Shown here piece after piece: positions 53,048 through 61,851 of a DNA stretch of 64,000 nt (its first letter is position 1; the number at the start of each line of letters is the position of its first letter). The DNA comes from Fibrobacter sp. (GTDB taxonomy: Bacteria > Fibrobacterota > Fibrobacteria > Fibrobacterales > Fibrobacteraceae). The translations under genes and the position numbers were made by a program. The notes below the pieces were generated by a model. It was not told where the DNA came from and ran no database searches. It saw only the letters and a program-made list of their open reading frames with translations. The stretch is taken from positions 1 through 64,000 of the forward strand of contig NZ_JAFWOM010000138.1 of the NCBI RefSeq assembly GCF_017545445.1. The letters are read 5' to 3'.

Positions 53048-53200
53048 GCGCGCTTCGCTCCGGGCAATGGGCGCGCTTCGCATTGTCACCCCGGCCTTGT
53101 GCCGGGGCCGGCTTACACGGTTCTAATCGCAGACACGGCACCAATCGCATTTCACTGCCTACTTCCTACAGCCAAAACTTCCATCGTCCTACTAATTTGT
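53048..53200. repeat. Repeat region downstream of ispF
   Basis: Contains GTCACCCCGGCC-TTGTG-CCGGGGCCGG (53084-53111), GCGCGCTTCGC twice (53047 and 53069) and ATCGCAGACACGGCACCAATCGCA, also present near 33925. No gene in 53048-53369. Confidence 0.7.
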
Positions 53201-53249
53201 TGTTCCCGGTTCAACATGACCGGGAATTTCTTTTCTTATTTGCATGGAT

Positions 53250-53286
53250 TTTACTTTGATTTTTCTATATTTTACCACGACTTTAC
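53250..53286. promoter_or_regulatory. TTTAC direct repeats, possible Pho box
   Basis: TTTAC at 53250, 53271 and 53282; the last two are 11 bases apart, the period of PhoB/PhoP half-sites. The complementary GTAAA motif, also 11 bases apart, is upstream of the phoB-like gene. Confidence 0.4.
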
Positions 53287-53297
53287 AAAACAATTCA

Positions 53298-53365
53298 CTG
53301 CCATGAGCCCGGACTAGCTGAAAGGCAGCGACGATGATTCGGTAGTGACGTAAAAGAGGAAAACG
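53298..53365 (+). promoter_or_regulatory. Possible structured leader of the first Na/Pi cotransporter
   Basis: CTGCC (53298-53302) pairs with GGCAG (53324-53328), enclosing an AGC/GCT inner pair, and is followed by GC-rich sequence up to the GAGGA site at 53356. I could not assign it to a known riboswitch class. Confidence 0.25.
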
Positions 53366-53369
53366 CTAT

Positions 53370-55076
53370 ATGGCCTGGATGGCTCTAAAAATGTTGGGAT
53401 GTTTGGCGCTGCTCATGTTCGGCATGAAGTCGATGAGTGAGGCGCTGCAAAAGATGGCAGGGCCGCAGCTTCGACATGTGCTCGGCACCATGACTACAAA
53501 TCGTTTTACAGGTATGCTTACCGGCATGTTTGTTACAGCCTCTGTACAGAGTTCGACCGCCACCACGTTGATGACGGTCTCTTTTGTTAATGCGGGGCTT
53601 TTGACGCTCTTGCAGGCGATTTCGATTATCCTTGGCGCACACATCGGTACGACGGTCACCGCGTGGATTATGAGCCTCGGGTTCTCGTTCAACATCGCGA
53701 ACTTCGTCTATCCGGCGTTCTTCATCGGTATCATACTTGTTTATATGAACAAGAAGCGAGTCTTGGGCGAGTTCCTGTTCGGTGTCGGTTTCCTTTTCCT
53801 TGGGCTTACGACGCTCAAGGAGACGGGCTTTAGCGTGGTGCAGGACCCGGCGGCAAACGCTTCGATTAGCGCCTTCTTCGCTCGCTTCAACGACCCGAAT
53901 TTCTTCAATTCGCTGTTCTTCCTCGTGATGGGTACAGTGCTTACGTTGTGTGTGCAGTCTTCTGCGGCCATCATGGCTATCACGATGATTCTCTGCTCCA
54001 CCGGCGTTTTGCACATCGACCAGGGCATCATGCTCGTGCTTGGCGAAAACATCGGTACGACGATTACGGCGAACATCGTGGCGCTCTCCGCCAATACGCA
54101 GGCCCGCCGTGCGGCGCTTGCTCACTTTACGATTAACGTAATAGGCGTTATCTGGGTGGTGATTGTGCTCAAGTGGTTCCTCGCTGCTATTTGCCACGTG
54201 GTCGGTTTTGACCTCGGCATTCGCCCGGGCGATGAAGGCTATGCTGGTAACCTCGCGAAAATTTCCGTGGTGCTTGCGACGTTCCACTCGGCTTTCAACG
54301 TGTCGAACACGTTTATCCAGATTTGGTTCATCAAGTACATCGAAAAGTTCGTGTGCCGCGTGATTAAGCCCAAGAACTCCGAAGAAGAAGAAGAGTCCCG
54401 TTTGCATTTCATCAGCTCGGGCCTCATGGGGACTCCTGAACTTTCGCTTCTCGAAGCGCGCAAGGAAATAAGCCTGTTCGCGACTCGCACTCACAAGATG
54501 TTCAACTTCGTGCCTAATTTGCTTGAAATGAAGGAAGAGAACGACTTTGTGAAACTGTTTGCCCGCATTGAGAAGTACGAAGGCATTAGCGACAACATGG
54601 AAATCGAAATTGCAAATTACTTGAATAAAGTAAGCGAAGGCCGTTTGAGCCCCGAAAGCAAGACGACTATCCAGGCGATGCTCCGAGAAATTTCCGAGAT
54701 TGAGAGCATTGGCGATTCATGCTATAACATGGCCCGCGCCATCAACCGCAAGTTCCGCAGCAAGGAAGACTTTACGGAGGACCAGTATGCGCATATCAAG
54801 CATATTATGGGGCTGTGCGAAAAGGCTCTAGTGCACATGATTGCTGTGCTTGACGATTCGCAGCAGGTGGATGCGAACCGCACGCTGAACCTGGAGAACG
54901 AAATCAACGACTATCGCAAGCTCCTGAAAGAGAAGAACATCGTGGATATCGAAAACCAGAAGTACAGCTACCAGATGGGCGTGCATTACATGGACGTGGT
55001 GAACGACTGCGAAAAACTGGGCGACTATGTGGTGAATGTGGTCGAAGCCCATGCGAACAGGAGATTTCCGGTGTAA
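53370..55076 (+). CDS. Na/Pi cotransporter family protein with PhoU-like tail (copy 1)
   Basis: NptA/YjbB-type sodium-phosphate symporter, 568 residues. Two inverted membrane repeats each hold the QSS signature: VQSSTATTLMTVSFVNAGLL near residue 60 and VQSSAAIMAITMILCSTGVL near 195. The C-terminal 200 residues are a cytoplasmic PhoU-like helical domain (EIESIGDSCYNMARAINRKF, NDCEKLGDYVVNVVEAH). Precedes a PhoB/PhoR-like pair and has a close paralogue behind it. Such a fused PhoU part could report phosphate status. Confidence 0.88.
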   Translation: MAWMALKMLGCLALLMFGMKSMSEALQKMAGPQLRHVLGTMTTNRFTGMLTGMFVTASVQSSTATTLMTVSFVNAGLLTLLQAISIILGAHIGTTVTAWIMSLGFSFNIANFVYPAFFIGIILVYMNKKRVLGEFLFGVGFLFLGLTTLKETGFSVVQDPAANASISAFFARFNDPNFFNSLFFLVMGTVLTLCVQSSAAIMAITMILCSTGVLHIDQGIMLVLGENIGTTITANIVALSANTQARRAALAHFTINVIGVIWVVIVLKWFLAAICHVVGFDLGIRPGDEGYAGNLAKISVVLATFHSAFNVSNTFIQIWFIKYIEKFVCRVIKPKNSEEEEESRLHFISSGLMGTPELSLLEARKEISLFATRTHKMFNFVPNLLEMKEENDFVKLFARIEKYEGISDNMEIEIANYLNKVSEGRLSPESKTTIQAMLREISEIESIGDSCYNMARAINRKFRSKEDFTEDQYAHIKHIMGLCEKALVHMIAVLDDSQQVDANRTLNLENEINDYRKLLKEKNIVDIENQKYSYQMGVHYMDVVNDCEKLGDYVVNVVEAHANRRFPV

Positions 55077-55118
55077 AATGCTGAAAAAGTGCAAGTCTTT
55101 TGAGGCTTTGCGTTAGAT

Positions 55119-55145
55119 GCCCCGGTCATTGAGCTGGGGCTTTGT
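55119..55145 (+). terminator. Weak terminator after the first Na/Pi gene
   Basis: GCCCCGG and CTGGGGC pair around TCATTGAG, then TTTGTCTT. Confidence 0.5.
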
Positions 55146-55155
55146 CTTATGTTTT

Positions 55156-55179
55156 TGTAAAATCTGTGTAAAGTGTAAA
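55156..55179 (+). promoter_or_regulatory. TGTAAA direct repeats, possible Pho box
   Basis: TGTAAA at 55156, 55167 and 55174, spacings 11 and 7. Fits a PhoB/PhoP-type direct-repeat site upstream of the response regulator gene. Confidence 0.4.
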
Positions 55180-55246
55180 TAAAACCTTTGCGAAGTCTTT
55201 GTTTTAGGCATTGAAATAATTAGAGGGTCTTTTTATTTTAATGTTG

Positions 55247-55268
55247 CGTAAATTCGTAAATTTTAAAC
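55247..55268 (+). promoter_or_regulatory. CGTAAATT tandem repeat and -10 box at the response regulator start
   Basis: CGTAAATT is repeated perfectly at 55247 and 55255. The second contains TAAATT (55257-55262), six bases before the ATG. No ribosome-binding site. Confidence 0.45.
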
Positions 55269-55946
55269 ATGATTTACATCGTAGAAGACAATTCCGAAAT
55301 CCGCGAAATGGAAACCTATGCGCTCAAGAGCAGCGGTTTCGAAGTCAACGCTTTCGATTGCGGGAAAAGCCTGGATGAAGCGGTTAAGTCTTGCGTGCCG
55401 GATTTGTTCATTCTCGATATCATGTTGCCGGGCGAAGATGGCCTTAGCATTTTAAGGCGTCTTCGCGCACAGGAAATTACCAAAAACGTTGCCGTCATCA
55501 TGCTTACGGCCAAAGGTTCCGAGTTAGATAAAGTCAAAGGGCTCGACTCGGGAGCGGATGACTATATTGCGAAACCTTTCGGCATTTTGGAATTTATCTC
55601 TCGCGTCAAGGCGTTGCTCCGTCGTTCGGGCCGATTGAATACCGATGCCGAAGAGCAGAAAACGTTATCTCTCGGGGGAGTATTTCTCGATGAAGCGAAG
55701 CACACCGTTACCGTTGGTGGCGACCATGTGGAGCTGACCTACAAGGAATACGAACTTTTGAAACTTTTCTTGTCGCATCCGGGGCTTGTCTATTCTAGGC
55801 AACAGATTCTGGAAAAAATATGGGGCATTGATTTTAAAATGGATACGCGGACTGTCGATATGCATGTCAAAACGCTCCGGCAGAAATTGGGTGAGCAGGG
55901 CTCCATCATCCAGACGGTTCGCAATGTCGGGTACAAGGCTCAATGA
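55269..55946 (+). CDS. PhoB-like response regulator
   Basis: OmpR/PhoB-family transcription factor, 225 residues. Receiver domain with phosphoacceptor Asp50 in DLFILDIMLPGEDG, MLTAKG and YIAKPFG; then a winged helix (LTYKEYELLKLFLSHPGLVYSRQQILEKIWG, RTVDMHVKTLRQKLG). Overlaps the kinase gene by four bases. Lying between two phosphate transporters, phosphate control is the natural inference. Confidence 0.88.
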   Translation: MIYIVEDNSEIREMETYALKSSGFEVNAFDCGKSLDEAVKSCVPDLFILDIMLPGEDGLSILRRLRAQEITKNVAVIMLTAKGSELDKVKGLDSGADDYIAKPFGILEFISRVKALLRRSGRLNTDAEEQKTLSLGGVFLDEAKHTVTVGGDHVELTYKEYELLKLFLSHPGLVYSRQQILEKIWGIDFKMDTRTVDMHVKTLRQKLGEQGSIIQTVRNVGYKAQ

Positions 55947-57334
55947 AAGACCGTTTACGATACAGCTTGATTTACATGGGCGTGATTGCCGCTTTGTTTG
56001 CTGTATTTTTTACGGTGCGTGTTTTCGAAGGTGAAATGACCGACCAGCTCAAGAGTCAGCTGCGAGAGAACTTACGGCTGATTGAAGTTGCCTATACTAA
56101 CGAAGCCCTTGGAGACGAACCCCAGAAATTATCCCGGTATGCAAGCAAGGACCTCCGCATTACGCTCATTGACCCGAAAGGTGGAATTCTCTACGACAGC
56201 GACGCCGAAGCGGTCAAGATGGAAAACCACAACGACCGCGAAGAGGTCATAGACGCTTTTGAGAAAGGCGTCGGCGAAGACCTCCGTTATTCTTCAACCT
56301 TGCAAGCGAAGGTGTTCTACTTTGCCAAACGGCTGGGGGATGGTAAGGTGTTGCGCCTTGGAATGCGCCAGGCGAATCTGCAGCAGGTCTTTTCTAAGAC
56401 CATCCCGTATCTTATCGTCTTGCTGGCGGCTATTGTCACTGCGTCGATTCTGATTGCGATTGGACTAAGTCGAGCCTTCATCAGCCCGCTCCAAAAGTTG
56501 GTTGATCAGTTGGGAACGCCCGAATGGATGAGCATAGAGAACGTCTATAAGGAAATCGCGCCTCTCGTCAACACCATCCGCAAGCAGGACCTCGAACTGC
56601 AATTGACGATTGAACAGCTCTCGAACGAGAAACAGAAAATTTCGCATCTGAAAAATGAATTTACGGCCAATGCCTCGCACGAACTGAAAACACCGCTGAC
56701 GTCCATTTCAGGCTATGCGGAACTTATTGAAAGTGGCTTGGCGAAGCCCGAAGATGTCAAGGTCTTTGCGGGGAAAATCCACAAGGAAGCGCTCCGCTTG
56801 CAATCCATTGCAAATGATATCATTACGCTTTCGAGGCTGGACAACCCGGAAGGCGAGCCGTTTGATTTAAGCGAAAAAGTCAACCTTTGGAACGTAGCGC
56901 ATAGTTGCATCGAGGATCTCTGCCTGAACGCAAACAAAAAGTCCATCCAGCTTTCGCTGGACGGCGACACTTCCGCAGAAATCCTTGGAAACTCGAAACT
57001 GCTCTACGAGATGATTTTCAACTTAGTGGATAACGCTATCCGCTATACGGAACAGGGCGGCAAGGTGGTCGTGCTCGTGAAGCCGAATGCCGTTGTCGTG
57101 AAGGATACCGGAATTGGAATTCCGGAGGAATGCCAGTCCCGCGTCTTTGAACGGTTCTATCGTGTCGATAAGAGCCGATCCAAGGAAACCGGAGGAACGG
57201 GACTCGGGCTTGCAATCGTGAAACACATCGCAGAAGTCCTCCATGCGGCAGTTCACCTGAATTCGACCGTCGGTTTCGGCACCGAAATCAGGATTGATTT
57301 TTCACCCTTTTTAAATACGAATAAGGTTCTATGA
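55943..57334 (+). CDS. PhoR-like sensor histidine kinase
   Basis: 463 residues. Two membrane helices (about 9-28 and 155-178) flank a periplasmic Cache-like sensor domain (SKDLRITLIDPKGGILYDSD). A coiled linker leads to HisKA with the phospho-His in ASHELKTPLTSISGY, then the ATPase: NLVDNAIRYT, DTGIGIPEECQSRVFERFYRVD and GGTGLGLAIVKHI. A periplasmic domain of this size would let it sense a ligand directly, unlike the short loop of E. coli PhoR. Overlaps the second cotransporter gene by four bases. Confidence 0.88.
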   Translation: MKDRLRYSLIYMGVIAALFAVFFTVRVFEGEMTDQLKSQLRENLRLIEVAYTNEALGDEPQKLSRYASKDLRITLIDPKGGILYDSDAEAVKMENHNDREEVIDAFEKGVGEDLRYSSTLQAKVFYFAKRLGDGKVLRLGMRQANLQQVFSKTIPYLIVLLAAIVTASILIAIGLSRAFISPLQKLVDQLGTPEWMSIENVYKEIAPLVNTIRKQDLELQLTIEQLSNEKQKISHLKNEFTANASHELKTPLTSISGYAELIESGLAKPEDVKVFAGKIHKEALRLQSIANDIITLSRLDNPEGEPFDLSEKVNLWNVAHSCIEDLCLNANKKSIQLSLDGDTSAEILGNSKLLYEMIFNLVDNAIRYTEQGGKVVVLVKPNAVVVKDTGIGIPEECQSRVFERFYRVDKSRSKETGGTGLGLAIVKHIAEVLHAAVHLNSTVGFGTEIRIDFSPFLNTNKVL

Positions 57335-59040
57335 TTCTTGCAGTTTTAAAAATGATCGGTTGCCTCGCTCTTCTCATGTTCGGCATGAAGATGATGAGTG
57401 AAGGCTTGCAGAAACTCACTGGCGGACACCTCCGCGCAGTCCTTGGCACCATGACCAAACACCGTGTGGGCGGGCTTTTGACGGGTACGTTCGTTACCGC
57501 TGCCGTGCAGTCCTCGACGGCGACAACCGTGATGACGGTTAGCTTCGTGAATGCGGGGCTACTCACGCTCAAGCAGGCCATTCCTGTTATTATGGGCGCA
57601 AATATCGGTACGACTGCGACGGCATGGATCATGTCGATATTCGGTTTCCAGTTCAATATGAGCAGTTTTGTATGGCCGTTCTTCGCACTTGGGATCATTC
57701 TCACGTATGTCCGTAAAAACAGCGTGAAGAGCTTCGGTGAATTTGTCTTTGGTTTTGCGTTCATGTTCCTTGGACTAACGACGCTTCGCGAAAATGCCGT
57801 AGCGATGGACCTTGCGCATAACCAGTCGATTATCAACTTCTTTGCGACGACCGGCGGCTGGGGCATGCTCTCGACGCTCTTGTTCTTGCTCTTGGGCGGC
57901 ATCCTTACGATGTGCGTACAGTCTTCGGCGGCAATCATGGCGATTACGCTTATCCTTTGTTCAAGCGGTGTTCTCCCGATATACCAGGGCATTGCGCTTG
58001 TGATGGGCGAAAATATCGGTACGACGGTGACTTCGAACCTGGCGGCGCTTTCGGCAAGTACGCAGGCGAGGCGCGCGGCTCTGGCGCACATGCTCTTCAA
58101 CGTCTTTGGCGTGGTGTGGGTGCTTATAATTTTCCATCCGTTTGTGAACATGGTTTGCCATTTTGTGGGATTTGACCCGGCTTTTGTTCCCCAGACCGAA
58201 GACGAAATCGCCCGTGCGAGTGTGCGTGTGACATACGCCCTTTCTGGTTTCCATACGGCGTTCAACCTTTGCAACGTGCTGATTCTCATCTGGTTTATCA
58301 AGCCGATGGAAACGCTCATCTGCAAAATTATCAAAGAGAAGGAAGACGGTGAAGATTTCAGCATCAAGTTCATCAGTGGCGGCCTCATGAGCACTGCGGA
58401 GCTTTCGCTGTACGAAGCCCGCAAAGAAATTAACTTGTTTGCGGAACGCACGCTTAAAATGTTCCGTTTTGTTCCGGAGTTGCTCGAAATGAAGGACGAA
58501 GATGATTTTGTGAAGCTCTTTGCCCGCATTGAAAAGTACGAAGGCATCAGCGACAGCATGGAAATTGAAATCGCCAATTATTTGAACAAAGTATCGGAAG
58601 GACGTTTGAGTCCTGAAAGTAAAAGGAACATCCAGTCGATGCTCCGGGAAATTTCTGAAATCGAAAGCATCGGCGACGCCTGCTATAACATGGCACGAGC
58701 CATCAACCGCAAGTTCCGCAGCAAGGAAGACTTCATCGAAGAGCAGTACAAGCACATCAAGCATATCATGCAGCTTTGTGACAAAGCTTTGACGCACATG
58801 ATAGGCGTGCTCAACGATGATCCGCAGATTAATGTGAAAAGTACATTAAACTTCGAATATGAAATCAACGATTACCGCAAGCTGCTCAAGGAAAAGAATG
58901 TCGCGGATATTGAATCGCAGAAGTACAGCTACCAGATGGGCGTGCATTACATGGATGTGGTCAACGATTGCGAAAAGCTCGGTGACTACATCGTGAATGT
59001 CGTCGAAGCCCACGTGAACAGAAGACTTTCTTCTGTGTAG
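57331..59040 (+). CDS. Na/Pi cotransporter family protein with PhoU-like tail (copy 2)
   Basis: 569 residues, paralogue of the gene at 53370 with the same two QSS motifs (VQSSTATTVMTVSFVNAGLL, VQSSAAIMAITLILCSSGVL) and a nearly identical PhoU-like end (EIESIGDACYNMARAINRKF). Translationally coupled to the kinase (ATGA). A bidirectional terminator follows. The direct coupling of a sensor kinase to a transporter with a PhoU domain suggests the three work as one phosphate-sensing unit. Confidence 0.88.
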   Translation: MILAVLKMIGCLALLMFGMKMMSEGLQKLTGGHLRAVLGTMTKHRVGGLLTGTFVTAAVQSSTATTVMTVSFVNAGLLTLKQAIPVIMGANIGTTATAWIMSIFGFQFNMSSFVWPFFALGIILTYVRKNSVKSFGEFVFGFAFMFLGLTTLRENAVAMDLAHNQSIINFFATTGGWGMLSTLLFLLLGGILTMCVQSSAAIMAITLILCSSGVLPIYQGIALVMGENIGTTVTSNLAALSASTQARRAALAHMLFNVFGVVWVLIIFHPFVNMVCHFVGFDPAFVPQTEDEIARASVRVTYALSGFHTAFNLCNVLILIWFIKPMETLICKIIKEKEDGEDFSIKFISGGLMSTAELSLYEARKEINLFAERTLKMFRFVPELLEMKDEDDFVKLFARIEKYEGISDSMEIEIANYLNKVSEGRLSPESKRNIQSMLREISEIESIGDACYNMARAINRKFRSKEDFIEEQYKHIKHIMQLCDKALTHMIGVLNDDPQINVKSTLNFEYEINDYRKLLKEKNVADIESQKYSYQMGVHYMDVVNDCEKLGDYIVNVVEAHVNRRLSSV

Positions 59041-59076
59041 TTTTTGCTAGCAGCTCAATTTACGAATTCTTTATTG

Positions 59077-59102
59077 AAAAAAGCCCTTCAACGGGCTTTT
59101 TT
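59077..59102. terminator. Bidirectional terminator
   Basis: AAAAAAGCCC and GGGCTTTTTT form a 10-bp stem around TTCAAC. Serves both the phosphate cluster and the convergent nucleotidyltransferase gene. Confidence 0.85.
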
Positions 59103-59109
59103 CATGCAT

Positions 59110-60234
59110 TTAATTTTTAGATAAACTCTTTTTGTGAAAAATACTTGATATCTGGCGAATAATTTTTAATGTGTGGCGTTTCCAGCTCCAGTATTTTATG
59201 ACTTTAAGGCTGATATAAAGTGGAGCCATCGGGAACAAACGAATGTTGTAGATTATGAATTTGAAAAAATATTTAAGCTTATGTTTGTTTTGATATATTA
59301 GTCTCGCTCCGAAATCGCCTTCCGTAATAGTTGTGGTGTATAGAATTTTACCATAGAATTTATTGGGCTCGCAGAGCATTTTTTCTTGTGGTAGTTTGAA
59401 AACATGTTCTAGAACATCCATGATGGCGGCACAACCTTTTTCCATGCCGATTTTCTTTACAAAATCCCATGTAAACCGTCGATCCTCTTCTGTAGAATGC
59501 ATGAGCAGCATGTAATAATCCATATACTGCCTAAGGCTTACTCCTGAAAATAAGGCGTGTTTGTACAGATGAGGCAATTGCATGAGCAGTGCAAAACGGA
59601 TGCTTGGAGTATAAAAGCCTTCTGGCGTTAGCGTCACGTTTTCTAGTTCTGAAAGTAAAATTTTTTGAATTTCTTCATTGGTCCTGTTTAACCGAATCTC
59701 CAATGATGTAGATGATGGCCTGTGGTGGACTTCAATATGGATTTTGTTTTCGTTAGAAAATTCTATGTCGTGAAATTCTGGTTCCAAGTGTTCTAGGTTT
59801 GGAATCTTTAAATCTTGCAACAAGTTTAAAACTTTTTCATAGCCGCCAGGAACCCAAATATCGATATCGCCGGGGAGCCTTGAAAATGGGTCTGGGTACA
59901 GGCGCGCGTTTGCTTGACCTTTCAAAATGGCGCTTTTGAACCCCCGTTCTGCAAATAATTGCGTGTATCGCGCTGCCTCTTGGTTCATGAGGCGGTTTTT
60001 GCCTCTAATGGCTTCTGCGTCACGGGCCCACAGCAATGTTTGCCGGAAAGGTGGTTGTGATTCCTTGGGTAAACGAGTTATTGCAGTATAGGTGACTCCT
60101 AATAGGGTCTGCCTATGAGCCATGGTGTATAACTGCCTCCATTCTTGAGGCGTTAGAATATATGGAAACTCTTGCGAGATCCCGAGAGCTATTCGCAGGA
60201 GTTCACAGAAAGGTTCGTCAATCTTTGTTTTCAA
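59110..60234 (-). CDS. Nucleotidyltransferase-like protein (NTP_transf_5 type)
   Basis: 374 residues. The block LKGQANARLYPDPFSRLPGDIDIWV (about 118-142) is the hallmark of the PF14907 group, with the two Asp of a nucleotidyltransferase active site, and IHIEVHHRP carries the later acidic residue. Members often sit in capsule or peptide-modification loci; the substrate here is unknown. The start is TTG at 60234 with a weak AAG upstream; no in-frame ATG is better placed. The C-terminus is basic and aromatic. Upstream 60235-60440 is very AT-rich and probably holds both divergent promoters. Confidence 0.72.
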   Translation of the reverse strand: MKTKIDEPFCELLRIALGISQEFPYILTPQEWRQLYTMAHRQTLLGVTYTAITRLPKESQPPFRQTLLWARDAEAIRGKNRLMNQEAARYTQLFAERGFKSAILKGQANARLYPDPFSRLPGDIDIWVPGGYEKVLNLLQDLKIPNLEHLEPEFHDIEFSNENKIHIEVHHRPSSTSLEIRLNRTNEEIQKILLSELENVTLTPEGFYTPSIRFALLMQLPHLYKHALFSGVSLRQYMDYYMLLMHSTEEDRRFTWDFVKKIGMEKGCAAIMDVLEHVFKLPQEKMLCEPNKFYGKILYTTTITEGDFGARLIYQNKHKLKYFFKFIIYNIRLFPMAPLYISLKVIKYWSWKRHTLKIIRQISSIFHKKSLSKN

Positions 60235-60441
60235 GGCTTAACCATGGGTTTGAAATGACGTAAAAATACCATTTTTATTTATCAACAACCTTAAAATTTA
60301 ATACAACTTCCGTTTTATACAAGATTTTTCGTTTTTTAGGGTGTTTTTGGGGTGCGTTGATAAAAATTTTCTTTATTTTACTTTAAAAAAAACTTATTTT
60401 AGTAGTAAATAATTATTGTGTTAAGGTATTAAGGAGAGGAG

Positions 60442-61833
60442 ATGAAACCCTTGGAGGGCAAATCTGGCTTTACTCTTATGGAGCTAATGGTCTATATAGC
60501 TCTATTGGGGGTGATTGTCGTTATAGCAGGGCAAGCGTTTAGTGACAGCTCTAGAATGCGAGTTCGTTCGCAAAACATGTTGCAGTCCTCTGAAGTTGCA
60601 GAACGTGTAGCTACTTTTTTCAAATTAGATATTGCGCAGACGGGGGCAAAAACTGCGGTGGAAGATGGACCCTCTGGTGCCGGTGCGGAGTATGGAAGCC
60701 GATTTAGCGAAACTTATGCCGCTGTCTATATGGATCCGAACAATGCAAGTGATGATAAAAAGGATTCATCCTCTTTTTCAGTTGTGACAAAAGATGGTTT
60801 CGACAGTCTAACCGTAAGACGTTTGCGTTACGATGAAAACGGTCATTATGCGGGCATAGAGCAAGTTTCTTGGTTTGTTCAAGAAGGAACGCTATTTCGC
60901 AGTTGCAAGGTCCTAAAAAATAAATCGCCGCTTCCTGCGGATGACCCTTGTTCCGACAGCACGGTTGCCGAACCTGCTGCGGTAGAGATGGCGACTGGGG
61001 TGAGTGCTTTTAGGGTTATTCCGTCGAAGCCGAGCGTTCTGGGCGACAAAGTCCAAATTTTCCCGGCGTCGGGCGAAACTGAATTCAGGTTTGTGTCTCG
61101 GAGTGACGGCTCTCGCGAAATTCCGCTTGTCTATAACGAGAAAGATGAAGTCAACAAGGGTGGGAACATACAGACCATAACGAATTTCTATCAAAATTAC
61201 GATCAGACGCTACAAACCGTGAAATCGGAAGAAAATCGGAAGTTCAATGAGGTTATCGCTATTCGTAACGAGACGTATTCTGAAACTTCATGGCAGGCTT
61301 TATGCGCTAAAGACGGTAATCACTTTACTTTCGTGCCGGGAGACGAATACGAAATTTCCTTTGAAATGGAGCCGCCGGCGGTCAACACGGACAAAAGCAA
61401 ATTGTTCGTACCCGGAGAAGACCACATGTCGGTTGGCTTACGGGACGGAAAGACCGGAGAACTATTCAAAGTCGATAATGTCGTGCAGTTGAACGATTTC
61501 ATGTTTTTCCCGCCTCTGGGCGTTAAAAGCGAAGGAAGCGGAGTCCGTTCCATGCGGTTCTCTGTACCGGTTGCGTTGGAAAATGCTTGTCTTGCTTTTA
61601 CGTTCGCCTGTTATTCTCCACTGGTATCGCAAGGAAAAATCTCTTTTACGAGGGTAAGAGTAAGCAAGATTCCAAGTGCCAATTACACGTTTGAAGAATA
61701 TGATTTTGAGGCTCACAAGAACGACAAGAAGAATGTCAAGGCGTTCTTACTGAAATTGGATATAAAAAACGGTGGCGAGTCAGGACATGCCGAAGTAGTT
61801 GTTTTGGCTTCGAGTAACGGTCCAAGCGATTAA
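60442..61833 (+). CDS. PilW-like pseudopilin
   Basis: 463 residues with a type IV prepilin leader: KSGFTLMELMVYIALLGVIVVIAGQAF, cut after Gly9, with Glu at mature position 5. The large globular part contains two carbohydrate-binding-like beta regions (about 300-420). PilW-type minor pilins prime type IV pili or type II secretion pseudopili. AGGAGAGGAG site. Next gene follows 18 bases on. Confidence 0.75.
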   Translation: MKPLEGKSGFTLMELMVYIALLGVIVVIAGQAFSDSSRMRVRSQNMLQSSEVAERVATFFKLDIAQTGAKTAVEDGPSGAGAEYGSRFSETYAAVYMDPNNASDDKKDSSSFSVVTKDGFDSLTVRRLRYDENGHYAGIEQVSWFVQEGTLFRSCKVLKNKSPLPADDPCSDSTVAEPAAVEMATGVSAFRVIPSKPSVLGDKVQIFPASGETEFRFVSRSDGSREIPLVYNEKDEVNKGGNIQTITNFYQNYDQTLQTVKSEENRKFNEVIAIRNETYSETSWQALCAKDGNHFTFVPGDEYEISFEMEPPAVNTDKSKLFVPGEDHMSVGLRDGKTGELFKVDNVVQLNDFMFFPPLGVKSEGSGVRSMRFSVPVALENACLAFTFACYSPLVSQGKISFTRVRVSKIPSANYTFEEYDFEAHKNDKKNVKAFLLKLDIKNGGESGHAEVVVLASSNGPSD

Positions 61834-61851
61834 AGCGAGTTGGGGGGATTT

